Position numbers and translations under genes: made by a program | In this document: positions 8,663-16,800 of the stretch, piece after piece | Position numbering within the stretch: the first letter of the stretch is position 1 | How the letters are laid out: each line of letters starts with the position of its first letter | Assembly: GCA_900551915.1 (NCBI GenBank) | Contig: URXT01000005.1 | Location: forward strand, 1-64,000 | From: an uncultured bacterium | GTDB taxonomy: Bacteria > Cyanobacteriota > Vampirovibrionia > Gastranaerophilales > Gastranaerophilaceae | Direction: 5' to 3' | Length of the DNA stretch: 64,000 nucleotides | Notes under the pieces: generated by a model | Told to the model about the DNA's origin: nothing | The model's database searches: none | The model's input: only the letters and a program-made list of their open reading frames with translations

Positions 8663-10948
8663 TTAATCCAAATCTACAGGTTCTCTTTGAATTTTATCAA
8701 TTGCCTCGCGAGCAGTAAAAACAAGAGCCTCCGGCACATTTTCAATCGTAGTAAATTGTCTTAAAACATCAACAACACGTTTAAAAGCCCTCACAATATC
8801 ACCTTCGCCAATATCAATCTGGCCGCAGATAGATTCCCACTCTGCACCCTCAACCCAGAGTTCAATAAGTGATGAAAAATACGGATTTATATATAAAGGC
8901 GCTTCAACCTGATAATTATTTTGAACTTTTTCGATTTTGCGGCGAATATTTCTGATTAAATTTAGAGTCTTTCTAACAGGCTCAGAAAAAGGTATATATG
9001 GAATTTCAATTCTCAAATCTTCGGTTGTAATCGCACAAATAACACCTGCCAATTGCGATGGTGTTAATTTTTCGAGAATTCCGGAGAAAATTATTTCGGA
9101 AATATAAAGTTCGTTTTCTGAGCGTATTTGTGAAGTCGTTATGCCACGTTCTGTCGGGTAATCGTCTTTGAGATACCCGAAGTCAATCAAAACGCTTCTG
9201 TGCGCCAGAAACTTATTCCAGAAAATATCCCGCTGACGGTCGATTTCTTTTTCAAGCTTTTTCTGGCGAACGTTTAGACGCTCTATAACTTCAATATTTT
9301 TTGAATGTTTTTTATAAAGCTTGCAGGTGTCACAATGAAATTCGTGCATTTTGGCAAGCATTGCCTTTGTCTCGCGGCCAAACTGAATTGCTTCTGCTGA
9401 AAGCGGTCTGTTTTTTGCTTTCTCCTGCTTACATATTTTTTTGTAAGTTTGGCGGTTTTGAACATAAATATGACGAATTTTATCATATTCAAAAAGCTCG
9501 CTGTCAGAATATTTATGCGGGCAGGCAAATTGACGTTCCGCAATTTCGCGGTTATTAAGTTCAATCTGCTTTAAAATGGGCTGCAAACGTGAACCTGATG
9601 AAAAATATCCAAAACTTTTTAAAATAAGTTCCTTTGCCTCATCAAGAGAGAAGCGTTGAAGTAAATTGAGAACCATTGAATAACTTGGAGAAAAACGGCT
9701 TTCAAGAGGATTTGCGTCGCTTAAAACGAGTTCTGCAACCTCTTCGGGTGACTGGAAAGGCGTTCCAACAATCGTAACATATCCGACCTCATCCATTCCA
9801 CGGCGGCCAGCGCGGCCTGACATTTGCAAAAATTCGCTTGCCGTAAGCATTCTATGCCCGCTGTCAGTACGTTTGCTTGTTGAACTTATAACAGTTGAAC
9901 GCGCCGGCATATTTATTCCAGCCGCAAGGGTTTCTGTAGCGAAAACAACTTTTATCAAACCTTTTTGGAAAAGCTTTTCAACCAAACACTTCCATGAAGG
10001 CAAAAGCCCTGCGTGATGTGATGCAACACCGCATAAAAGATATTCAATGTGCTTGTTGTTATATAGATAAGGATTTTCTGCTATGTAATCATCAATAAAC
10101 TGGCGTATTTGAGCTTTTTCACCGGGCGTTACAAGTTCAAGCCCTGCGCATTTTTCCATCTGCTCGTCGCACTTGCGGCGGGAAAATGTAAAGTAAATTG
10201 CCGGGAGCATATCTTGTGACTGTAAATTTCTAACAACTTCTTTTACATAACTTTTTTGTTTCATTTTTCCGTGTGAAAACTGGCGGCGTTCGGGTTTAAT
10301 TTTATTATTCAAAGCTCCGGACGGCGTCAGAAGCGGAAGCAATTTTGTCGGCTGGGAGCTGTCAAAATAGAAAAATTTCAGCGGAACAGGACGAAAATCA
10401 GTATTTACAAGTTCGGTTTTTGAGTGAACCGTGTTTATCCAGTCCGTAAGCTCATCAGCGTTCGCAACTGTTGCAGAAAGCGCTATTATCTGAACATTTG
10501 TGGGGCAGTAGATTATACTTTCTTCCCAAACAGTTCCGCGCTGTTCGTCGTTCATATAATGAACTTCGTCAAGCACAACATATTTTACGTCTTTCATATT
10601 ATCCGCAACCGCGCCAAAATTCGTGCCGTAAAGCATGTTTCTGAAAACTTCGGTTGTCATTACAACGATTTGCGCGCCACGGTTAATTGAAGTGTCACCA
10701 GTCAAAAGTCCGACTTTATCAGTTCCGTATTTTTCGCCAAAGTCATAGAACTTCTGGTTGGAAAGTGCTTTTAAAGGTGTTGTATAAAAAACTCTTTTGC
10801 CTTCTTCAAGAGCCTTGTGAATTGCGTGCTGTGCAATAACGGTTTTTCCGGCACCTGTAGGCGCGCAAACCACAACGCTTTTGCCTTCACTTATAAAATT
10901 ACACGCGTCTTTTTGAAATTCATCCAGCTCAAATGGAAATTCGTGCAT
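8663..10948 (-). CDS. Ski2-like DExH-box RNA helicase
   Basis: 761-aa superfamily 2 helicase of the Ski2/Mtr4 type. Motifs in order: Walker A APTGAGKT (residues 29-36), VVLDEVHYM (motif II, DEVH), SATVAN (motif III), ETLAAGINMPARS (motif IVa/V) and QMSGRAGRRGMDEVG (motif VI). The C-terminal third fits the winged-helix/DSHCT-like region; Cys pairs such as CDTC occur between. The family unwinds structured RNA in processing and decay; cyanobacteria and chloroplasts carry relatives. I chose the ATG at 10948, preceded by AAAGGA, instead of a 50-residue upstream extension that is unlike the family. Confidence 0.88.
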   Translation of the reverse strand: MHEFPFELDEFQKDACNFISEGKSVVVCAPTGAGKTVIAQHAIHKALEEGKRVFYTTPLKALSNQKFYDFGEKYGTDKVGLLTGDTSINRGAQIVVMTTEVFRNMLYGTNFGAVADNMKDVKYVVLDEVHYMNDEQRGTVWEESIIYCPTNVQIIALSATVANADELTDWINTVHSKTELVNTDFRPVPLKFFYFDSSQPTKLLPLLTPSGALNNKIKPERRQFSHGKMKQKSYVKEVVRNLQSQDMLPAIYFTFSRRKCDEQMEKCAGLELVTPGEKAQIRQFIDDYIAENPYLYNNKHIEYLLCGVASHHAGLLPSWKCLVEKLFQKGLIKVVFATETLAAGINMPARSTVISSTSKRTDSGHRMLTASEFLQMSGRAGRRGMDEVGYVTIVGTPFQSPEEVAELVLSDANPLESRFSPSYSMVLNLLQRFSLDEAKELILKSFGYFSSGSRLQPILKQIELNNREIAERQFACPHKYSDSELFEYDKIRHIYVQNRQTYKKICKQEKAKNRPLSAEAIQFGRETKAMLAKMHEFHCDTCKLYKKHSKNIEVIERLNVRQKKLEKEIDRQRDIFWNKFLAHRSVLIDFGYLKDDYPTERGITTSQIRSENELYISEIIFSGILEKLTPSQLAGVICAITTEDLRIEIPYIPFSEPVRKTLNLIRNIRRKIEKVQNNYQVEAPLYINPYFSSLIELWVEGAEWESICGQIDIGEGDIVRAFKRVVDVLRQFTTIENVPEALVFTAREAIDKIQREPVDLD

Positions 10949-11077
10949 TATTAATCCTTTAAAAAACTGTTCCTTTTTTATTATAGCATATTTTATAAAG
11001 ATATGAAACATCATTTTAAATTGGTAGCAAAAAATTTTATTCAGATGTTTATAACTGAAAAATAAAGGAGAATAATA

Positions 11078-11217
11078 ATGAAAATTAACTTCAATCAAGA
11101 ATCAAACAAGCTAAAGATTTAGAAAAATTAAATAATATAATAGAGCGTGAAGCTAAAAACAAATTAATTGATATAACATTATTAGCTGATACAAATGATT
11201 CGCTAAGCGCAAATTAA
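11078..11217 (+). pseudogene. Frameshifted remnant of a small gene
   Basis: An ATG at 11078 with a good ribosome site (AAGGAG, six bases upstream) opens a frame that stops after 14 codons. From 11089 a different frame stays open to a TAA at 11217 and reads like a real helical protein (AKDLEKLNNIIEREAKNK). Joining the two needs a -1-type frame change near 11089-11095. I read this as a small gene (about 46 aa) broken by an indel. A sequencing error is possible. It ends just before a terminator. Confidence 0.45.
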
Positions 11218-11233
11218 CAAATTGAAATAACTT

Positions 11234-11263
11234 AAAAAAGCTCCCAAAATGGGAGCTTTTTTT
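11234..11263. terminator. Bidirectional terminator after serS
   Basis: AAAAAAGCTCCC / GGGAGCTTTTTTT hairpin with a 4-base loop. It overlaps the serS stop codon on the minus strand and follows the broken small gene on the plus strand. Confidence 0.88.
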
Positions 11264-12527
11264 AAATCTTATCAAATCCTGTGTATTTTCTTAAGACCTC
11301 CGGAATAATAATAGTTCCATCTGCCTGCTGGTAATTTTCAACGATTGCCGCAAATGTTCTTCCGACAGCAAGCCCTGAGCCGTTAATTGTGTGAACAAGT
11401 CTTACCTTGCCGGTTGCTTTTTCGCGGTAACGAATGTTTGCGCGGCGTGCCTGGTAGTCGCCGTAGTTTGAACAGCTTGAAATTTCTTTATAAGTTCCAT
11501 AAGACGGCATCCAAACTTCCAAATCCCAGCATTTGTTTGCTGAAAATCCGATATCGCCTGTTGATAACGCTTCGCGTCTGTATGGAAGTTCAAGCAATTG
11601 AAGCATCTTTTCAGCATCTTCAGTCAATTTTTCATGTTCTTCTGCGCTTGTTTCTGGCGTACAAAGTTTTACCAATTCGACTTTGTTAAACTGGTGAACG
11701 CGTATTAAACCGCGTGTATCTTTTCCGGCAGAACCTGCTTCACGGCGGAAGCACGGTGTGTATGCTGTCATGTATTTCGGCAAATCGTCTTCTGAAAGAA
11801 TTTCGCCGGCGTAAATATTTGTCACAGGAACTTCAGCCGTCGGAATTAAGTACAAATCCTCATCAACACATTTGTACATATCTTCTGCAAACTTCGGCAG
11901 CTGCCCTGTTCCTGTCATTGTTGCAGCGTTTGCCATAAACGGCGGCAAAATTTCTTCATAACCCTGTTGCTCACAATGATAATCAAGGAAAAAGTTTATA
12001 ATCGCACGTTCAAGCTTTGCTCCTTTGCCGCGGTAAAGCGTAAATCTGCTCTGTGAAAGTTTTACGCCGCGTTCAAAGTCAACAAGTCCTTTTTCTTCGC
12101 ATAAATCCCAGTGGGGTTTAAATTCAAAATCAAATTTGCGAGGTTCGCCCCATTTGTAAACTTCAACATTGTCATCTTCTGAAAGTCCGATTGGTGTTGT
12201 TTCATCCGGTATATTAGGTATGTGAAGCAAAATAGTTCTTTGTTTTGCGTCTAATTCAGTCTGTGTTTCTTCCAATGCTTTGATATCATCGCCGATTTTA
12301 CGAACATCTTCCTGAATTGCGTCGGTATTTTCGCCTTTTTTCTTCAATTCTCCGATTTTTTGTGATTCGGCTTTTCTTTTTGCTCTTAATTCATCGGCTT
12401 GAGTTTGAATTTTGCGTCTTTCTTCATCAATCTTAATAACTTCATCTATTGAAAGTTCGGGGTTTCTTCTTTTTAAAAGTTCGTTAATCTTATCGGGGTT
12501 TTCACGAATAAGTTTGATATCAAGCAT
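11262..12527 (-). CDS. serS: Seryl-tRNA synthetase
   Basis: Class II aminoacyl-tRNA synthetase charging tRNA-Ser (and tRNA-Sec where present); 421 aa, the usual length. The N-terminal tRNA-binding coiled coil spans about residues 1-105. The catalytic core has motif 2 ([18 protein letters not shown] then HQFNKVELV) and motif 3 ([18 protein letters not shown]). The start [14 protein letters not shown] matches the family N-terminus. It appears to be transcribed alone and ends in a strong terminator. Confidence 0.98.
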   Translation of the reverse strand: MLDIKLIRENPDKINELLKRRNPELSIDEVIKIDEERRKIQTQADELRAKRKAESQKIGELKKKGENTDAIQEDVRKIGDDIKALEETQTELDAKQRTILLHIPNIPDETTPIGLSEDDNVEVYKWGEPRKFDFEFKPHWDLCEEKGLVDFERGVKLSQSRFTLYRGKGAKLERAIINFFLDYHCEQQGYEEILPPFMANAATMTGTGQLPKFAEDMYKCVDEDLYLIPTAEVPVTNIYAGEILSEDDLPKYMTAYTPCFRREAGSAGKDTRGLIRVHQFNKVELVKLCTPETSAEEHEKLTEDAEKMLQLLELPYRREALSTGDIGFSANKCWDLEVWMPSYGTYKEISSCSNYGDYQARRANIRYREKATGKVRLVHTINGSGLAVGRTFAAIVENYQQADGTIIIPEVLRKYTGFDKI

Positions 12528-12665
12528 TTTAGACCTCTTTCATCTTATTATTTATAGCAAAAATATTATAATTTAAAGAAATATTATAATCAAGATTGGA
12601 TAAATCTTAAGATTGATTGCAAAATTTTAAAAATAGTGCATAATTATTATAGGGAGAATGTGTGT

Positions 12666-12989
12666 ATGTTCAGAAAAATTGTTTCAAAACTAAATAACCA
12701 AAAGAAACAAAAAGCAGTTCAGGGAATGATTAATCCAATTTCAGCAAATTTTGAACCGGCAAAAAATGATTTTCTAGACGGACTTTCAAAACGCGCAGTT
12801 GAAATGTTTGAAAAGAATTGCGATATCAAGAACTTTTCAAAATTAGTTCTGTCTGATACTGAAAACGCTTCACACATTGACATGATGGAAGAAATGCGTG
12901 CTAAAGGCATTGTTGACCCTTTTGAAGACGAAAAACTTGCCGAACTTGCCGACAACAAGAAGTTTTTAAGGGATTTGGGGCTTCTATAG
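12666..12989 (+). CDS. Hypothetical small protein
   Basis: 107-aa, charged, mostly helical protein of unknown function. I see no signal peptide or membrane segment; the N-terminus is strongly basic (MFRKIVSKLNNQKKQK) and the remainder acidic. The ATG at 12666 lies nine bases after AGGGAG, a better spacing than the upstream in-frame GTG. Its last six bases overlap the convergent end of the XRE regulator gene. The ribosome site and clean reading frame support a real gene, but I recognise no family. Confidence 0.6.
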   Translation: MFRKIVSKLNNQKKQKAVQGMINPISANFEPAKNDFLDGLSKRAVEMFEKNCDIKNFSKLVLSDTENASHIDMMEEMRAKGIVDPFEDEKLAELADNKKFLRDLGLL

Positions 12990-13298
12990 TATTTCGATGA
13001 GCCTGTAAATAATTCTGAGCTGTTCTTTGTTTAAGCCATTCAAACGTGATGAAATAGCATTAATTAATTCTTTGTCTGATTTTTCCAGATAATCAAAATC
13101 AAAAAGTTCTTTCATCTCAACCTCTAAAGCTTCTGCAATTTTTAAAAGCGAGGAGGCCGGGAAAGTATTTCCACACTCAATATTACTTATGCTGCGTCTG
13201 TCAAGAGAAACCATTTCTGCAAAATTTTCCTGTGATAGATTTTTTTTTCGGCGCAATTCTTTTATTCTTGCGCCAAGTTTAGCTTTGAGTGTATTCAT
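12984..13298 (-). CDS. XRE-family transcriptional regulator
   Basis: 104-aa DNA-binding protein. A Cro/C1-type helix-turn-helix fills residues 5-62 (LGARIKELRRKKNLSQENFAEM, then RRSISNIECGNTFP, LLKIAEALEV). The C-terminal helix (NKEQLRIIYRLIEIL) may be a dimerisation element. The start at 13298 has only a distant AAGG. It faces away from the second prepilin gene, whose coding start is about 120 bases off, so it could control that gene; this is inference from position only. Confidence 0.85.
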   Translation of the reverse strand: MNTLKAKLGARIKELRRKKNLSQENFAEMVSLDRRSISNIECGNTFPASSLLKIAEALEVEMKELFDFDYLEKSDKELINAISSRLNGLNKEQLRIIYRLIEIL

Positions 13299-13421
13299 AC
13301 TAAAATGATACCTTATTTTAAAAATATTTATAAGGAAATTTTTATAGCAAAATATAATATATTGCTAAATATTATTTCTCATGATATAGTTAAATGTGAA
13401 ATTAAACATGGAGCTATTGTT

Positions 13422-14162
13422 ATGAAAAATGAATCTTGTTTTACGCTCGCAGAAGTGTTGATTACATTGGGCATTATTGGAATAGTAGCAGCAATGACAC
13501 TGCCATCGCTTTTAGGAAACTGGAAAAAGAAAACCATTGAGGCAAGGCTTAAAAAATTTTACTCAACTGCAAATCAGGCAATAATACTTTCAGAAGTGAA
13601 AAACGGACCTAAAGAATACTGGCCTTGTATGGTCTCGGGTTGTGATAACCGTATTTCCAGCAGCGAGTTTGAATGGTGGTATAATACATATCTAAAGGAT
13701 TTCTTAAATACAATACGTGTCGAACATTTCAGTGACGCGGGAGGAAAAAATACCGCAGCATATTTTGAAGACGGCAGCGTCATGGTGATTAAGGATGGAT
13801 ATGATATCTATTTTTATCCGTTTGCTAAAGATTTTAAGAAAGAAAAATTCACAGAAATCACAGAAGACGGCAACCGCACAAGACCCGATAGCGGAAAGAC
13901 ATTTTTTGCATTTTCATTTCAACCAGGCCGTAAGGCAGATAGTGCAAGACATTATCAGGGCAAGGGTATTGAACCTTATCGTTCGTTAATATGTAAAAAA
14001 AATGAAGAAGGAATAAAGATATGCAACACTCTTACCAGAGAAGAGCTTTTAAATAATTCTGAATACGGATGTAATAAAAGTTCGCCATACAAAGTTTATT
14101 GCACAGCTCTTATTCAAGAGAACAATTGGGAAATTCCCGAGGATTACCCGTTTAAATTTTAA
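13422..14162 (+). CDS. Prepilin-like protein
   Basis: 246-aa type IV pilin/pseudopilin-like protein. The leader is only six residues (MKNESC) before FTLAEVLITLGIIGIVAAMT, the hydrophobic assembly helix with Glu at +5. Unlike a typical prepilin the residue before the predicted cleavage site is Cys instead of Gly or Ala, so processing by the standard prepilin peptidase is uncertain. The globular part carries four or more Cys (GCDNR, CNTL, GCNKS, CTAL) that may form disulfides. The ATG at 13422 has GGAG eight bases upstream; the longer frame from 13305 lacks this. It ends 4 bases into the convergent isocitrate dehydrogenase gene. Confidence 0.82.
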   Translation: MKNESCFTLAEVLITLGIIGIVAAMTLPSLLGNWKKKTIEARLKKFYSTANQAIILSEVKNGPKEYWPCMVSGCDNRISSSEFEWWYNTYLKDFLNTIRVEHFSDAGGKNTAAYFEDGSVMVIKDGYDIYFYPFAKDFKKEKFTEITEDGNRTRPDSGKTFFAFSFQPGRKADSARHYQGKGIEPYRSLICKKNEEGIKICNTLTREELLNNSEYGCNKSSPYKVYCTALIQENNWEIPEDYPFKF

Positions 14163-15157
14163 TTATTCATATTTTTTATCACAGCGTCTGCAAACTCTTT
14201 AGTGCCGAGATTTCCGCCTAAATCCGCCGTGCATTCGCCATTTTCAAGAGTTTTAAACAAAGCTTTTTCGATTTTTTCTGCATATCCTGCTTCGCCGATG
14301 TATCTGAGCATTTCAATTGCAGAAAGCAATAGTGCTGTCGGATTTGCCTTGTTTTGGCCTTTAATGTCCGGAGCAGACCCATGAACAGGCTCAAACACTG
14401 CATAATTCAGTCCGATATTTGCGCCTTGCGCAACACCAAGTCCGCCGATTAAACCTGCACACAAATCAGAAACAATATCACCGTATAAATTCGGTAAAAC
14501 CAAAACGTCAAACCGGTTAGGGTTTTGCACAAGCTGCATGCAAAGATTATCAACTAAAATTTCGCGTTTTTTTATTTGAGGATAATTTTCAGCAACCTTG
14601 CGGTAAGTATCCAGGAACAAACCGTCAGAAAGCTTCATAATATTAGCTTTTGTAACAACACAAACTTCTTTGCGGCTATTTTTTACTGCATATTCAAAAG
14701 CAAATTTACAAATACGTTCGCTCGCCTTTCTCGTAATGATTTTAATGCTTTCGGCCGTGTTTTCATCAACCTGGCGCTCAATTCCTGCATACAAATCCTC
14801 AGTGTTTTCTCTCACAACAACAACATCAACCCCATCAAAACGTGTTTTGACATTTGGAAGATTTTTGCACGGTCGCAAATTTGCATACAAATCAAGGTCT
14901 TTTCTAAGCTGAACATTAACAGAGCGGAAGCCTTTGCCAATTGGTGTCGTTACCGGAGCTTTAAGTGCAACTTTATTTTTCCTGATTGACTCTAAGACTC
15001 TTTCAGGAAGCGGAACTCCTTCTTTTTCAATCACATCTTCGCCCGCAGTTTGAACATCCCAGTTGATTTTCAACCCGGAAGCCTCAATTATTCTGACGAC
15101 CGCGTCGGAAATTTCAGGCCCGATACCATCTCCGTTAATAAGTGTAATATTATGCAT
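14159..15157 (-). CDS. Isocitrate dehydrogenase, NAD-type (decarboxylating dehydrogenase family)
   Basis: 332-aa member of the isocitrate/isopropylmalate dehydrogenase family. N-terminus LINGDGIGPEI, substrate loop (RSVNVQLRKDLDLYANLRP), catalytic region VVVRENTEDLYAGIE and VTKANIMKLSDGLF, metal site (PNLYGDIVSDL) and nucleotide-binding GSAPDIKGQNKANP. The Asp after HGSAP is typical of NAD-using members; the Ser in RSVN and the Asn binding the substrate favour isocitrate over isopropylmalate. It would make 2-oxoglutarate for glutamate supply. It starts one base after the stop of a small Cys protein, with AGGGGA as ribosome site, so the pair is an operon. Confidence 0.87.
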   Translation of the reverse strand: MHNITLINGDGIGPEISDAVVRIIEASGLKINWDVQTAGEDVIEKEGVPLPERVLESIRKNKVALKAPVTTPIGKGFRSVNVQLRKDLDLYANLRPCKNLPNVKTRFDGVDVVVVRENTEDLYAGIERQVDENTAESIKIITRKASERICKFAFEYAVKNSRKEVCVVTKANIMKLSDGLFLDTYRKVAENYPQIKKREILVDNLCMQLVQNPNRFDVLVLPNLYGDIVSDLCAGLIGGLGVAQGANIGLNYAVFEPVHGSAPDIKGQNKANPTALLLSAIEMLRYIGEAGYAEKIEKALFKTLENGECTADLGGNLGTKEFADAVIKNMNN

Positions 15158-15358
15158 TTAATCCCCTTTTACAATATGCAGCTTTCTTTTAAATTCTCTA
15201 TAAAATCCGCAGTCTGTTACTTGAAGCGAGTTTTCGAGAAAAACATCACCTTGTGCAAGCGCTGAAAGTAAAGGACAATTCAAATCCTGAACATAATTTT
15301 GACAACTTATGCACAAATCATCATTCTCAATAAAGACTTTGGATTCCACGCAATACAT
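15158..15358 (-). CDS. Small cysteine-containing protein, possibly translated from a leaderless mRNA
   Basis: 66-aa protein with six Cys, including a CISC pair and a later CPLL and TDCGFYREF. The spacing suggests metal binding or redox activity, but I recognise no family. It is directly coupled to the isocitrate dehydrogenase gene: its stop codon abuts the next ATG. No Shine-Dalgarno precedes the ATG; instead a TTTACA-17-TATAAT promoter lies so close that transcription should begin at the A of the ATG. A downstream GTG (residue 4) is an alternative start. Confidence 0.6.
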   Translation of the reverse strand: MYCVESKVFIENDDLCISCQNYVQDLNCPLLSALAQGDVFLENSLQVTDCGFYREFKRKLHIVKGD

Positions 15359-15364
15359 ACAATA

Positions 15365-15393
15365 ATTATAACTCGTATTAAAGAGTTTGTAAA
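15365..15393 (-). promoter_or_regulatory. Sigma70-type promoter, predicted to give a leaderless transcript
   Basis: On the minus strand TTTACA (15393-15388), a 17-base spacer and TATAAT (15370-15365). Counting -7 as 15365 puts +1 at 15358, the A of the start codon of the small Cys protein. Confidence 0.6.
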
Positions 15394-15427
15394 TGAGTCT
15401 TAAAGGCGTGTTTGTTTTAAAAAATGT

Positions 15428-15673
15428 TTATGCTTCGAGTGGACCGTCAGGATTAATTTTTTCTTTCCAAGCTTTTATTATACGCTTTTTAATTGTTTCG
15501 ACATCTTCAGGCGTGTATTTTTCGTAATTTCGCGGCATATGAATGTAACTCCAAGCGGCTCGAATATGTTCTTCGGTATCAATCGGGTATTTGTCATTTA
15601 CAGGGTCTGCAAATTTTACATCGCCGTATTCATGCAGGCCTCTGTTTTTATAAATGTCTTCTCTTTTTTCCAT
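15428..15673 (-). CDS. DUF6582-like small protein
   Basis: 81-aa cytoplasmic protein. The segment from KYPIDTEEHIRAAWSYIHM through VETIKKRIIKAWKEKI resembles the small domain found in DUF6582 and related phage-like hypothetical proteins, whose function is unknown. I chose the ATG at 15673, ten bases after GAGGAG, over a 14-residue upstream extension. It lies upstream of the small Cys protein on the same strand but has its own intergenic space of about 70 bases. Confidence 0.65.
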   Translation of the reverse strand: MEKREDIYKNRGLHEYGDVKFADPVNDKYPIDTEEHIRAAWSYIHMPRNYEKYTPEDVETIKKRIIKAWKEKINPDGPLEA

Positions 15674-15738
15674 AACAATATTCTCCTCAAAAATCTGTAA
15701 TTTGACATTGTTCAATCGACTTTAGAAAAATAGATATT

Positions 15739-15753
15739 TTACATTTTGTTACA
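15739..15753. promoter_or_regulatory. Direct repeat TTACA-N5-TTACA
   Basis: Two TTACA elements spaced by five bases (TGTAA-N5-TGTAA on the minus strand) in the divergent region between the DUF6582-like gene and the 275-aa glycine-zipper gene. It is a looser relative of the 17-bp motif found at 23450, 40828 and 45086. Confidence 0.35.
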
Positions 15754-15832
15754 ATTTTAAGATTAATGTCAATTCTTCATCAGAAATTTTTTTTATGTAT
15801 ATAAGGTTAGGTAAATTTAAGGTAGGTTAATT

Positions 15833-16660
15833 ATGACAAGCATCGATGGTGTAATGTCAAATGCGTGGCGTGTTACCAAAGCAATGCCGGGCTTTATTTT
15901 CGGAACAGAAGCGGATTTAATGGGCGAAACCTTGAGAAAAAGTTATAAAAATCAAGGCTTCAAAGGCTTTAAAACCCAAATCGGCGATGCCTTTATAAAA
16001 GGTATGGAAGATCATGAAGCGGCAGTTAGTGCAAATAAAGGCTTTTTCAAAAATATGTGGAAAGATATCACAAGTATATTTCCAGAGATAAAAGATAACT
16101 GGCAGCAGGTCGGAAAGGTTGCAGATGCGGCAAACAAAACAGGCTGGTCAAAATTTTGGCCTCAGCTTAAAAGTGTTGGAAAAGCATTTGGTAAAAGAAT
16201 GCCTTTAATAGGTGCTATTGCGATTTTAGCAACAGAACTTCCAAATATAATAAAAGCCAGCTGGAATGAAGGGCTTTTAGCAGGCGCCGGTGAAACCGCA
16301 AAAACAGGTGTAAGGCTTGGTCTGGGCGCTGTCGGCGGCGCAATTGGCGCTGCTGTAATCCCAATTCCTCTTTTAGGTTCAGTTGTCGGTTACGCTGTTG
16401 GTGATATGATTGGAAAGTTTATTGTCGGTAAATCATATTCCGAAAAGCAAGCTGAAAGCGGCGCAAATAACAACCAAAAAAGTGCAAACAACTTCCAATT
16501 TGACCCAAACAGTATTCCTGGCTGCGGAAATTTGATGAGTGACGAAGAATTTCAAAAACTTCAACAGTCATATATGCAGATGGCAAATCCCGGAGCAAAC
16601 AACTTCATGATGCCCCAAATGGGACAACTGCCGCAAGGTGGCTTTAATACCGTAGGATAA
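15833..16660 (+). CDS. Glycine-zipper membrane-associated hypothetical protein
   Basis: 275-aa protein of unknown function with no signal peptide. The first half is amphipathic and basic. Residues about 120-205 are strongly hydrophobic with Gly-zipper spacing (LGLGAVGGAIGAAVIPIPLLG, then VGYAVGDMIGKFIVG), which suggests membrane insertion or oligomerisation. The tail is rich in Asn, Met, Gln and Gly (NNFMMPQMGQLPQGG). The next gene has the same layout with different sequence, so they may be distant paralogues. The ATG has AAGGTAGG about ten bases upstream. I do not recognise the family. Confidence 0.6.
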   Translation: MTSIDGVMSNAWRVTKAMPGFIFGTEADLMGETLRKSYKNQGFKGFKTQIGDAFIKGMEDHEAAVSANKGFFKNMWKDITSIFPEIKDNWQQVGKVADAANKTGWSKFWPQLKSVGKAFGKRMPLIGAIAILATELPNIIKASWNEGLLAGAGETAKTGVRLGLGAVGGAIGAAVIPIPLLGSVVGYAVGDMIGKFIVGKSYSEKQAESGANNNQKSANNFQFDPNSIPGCGNLMSDEEFQKLQQSYMQMANPGANNFMMPQMGQLPQGGFNTVG

Positions 16661-16693
16661 AATTTAACTCCAAATCCCCTGCAACCCTGGGGT

Positions 16694-16727
16694 AAAAGTC
16701 CTGAGTTTAACAAAACTTAGGACTTTT
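16694..16727 (+). terminator. Terminator between the two glycine-zipper genes
   Basis: AAAAGTCCTGAGTTT / AAACTTAGGACTTTT inverted repeat with one mismatch. It separates the two genes into different transcription units. Confidence 0.6.
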
Positions 16728-16800
16728 CACATGAGAAAAGCAATTTTTTTATTTAAAAATACTTTATATAATTACGGGGAAATTTTTAAAAGGGAAAATT

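Noticed and set aside
14576..14989. 137-codon plus-strand frame opposite isocitrate dehydrogenase
   Set aside because: Antisense to a well-recognised enzyme; no ribosome site.
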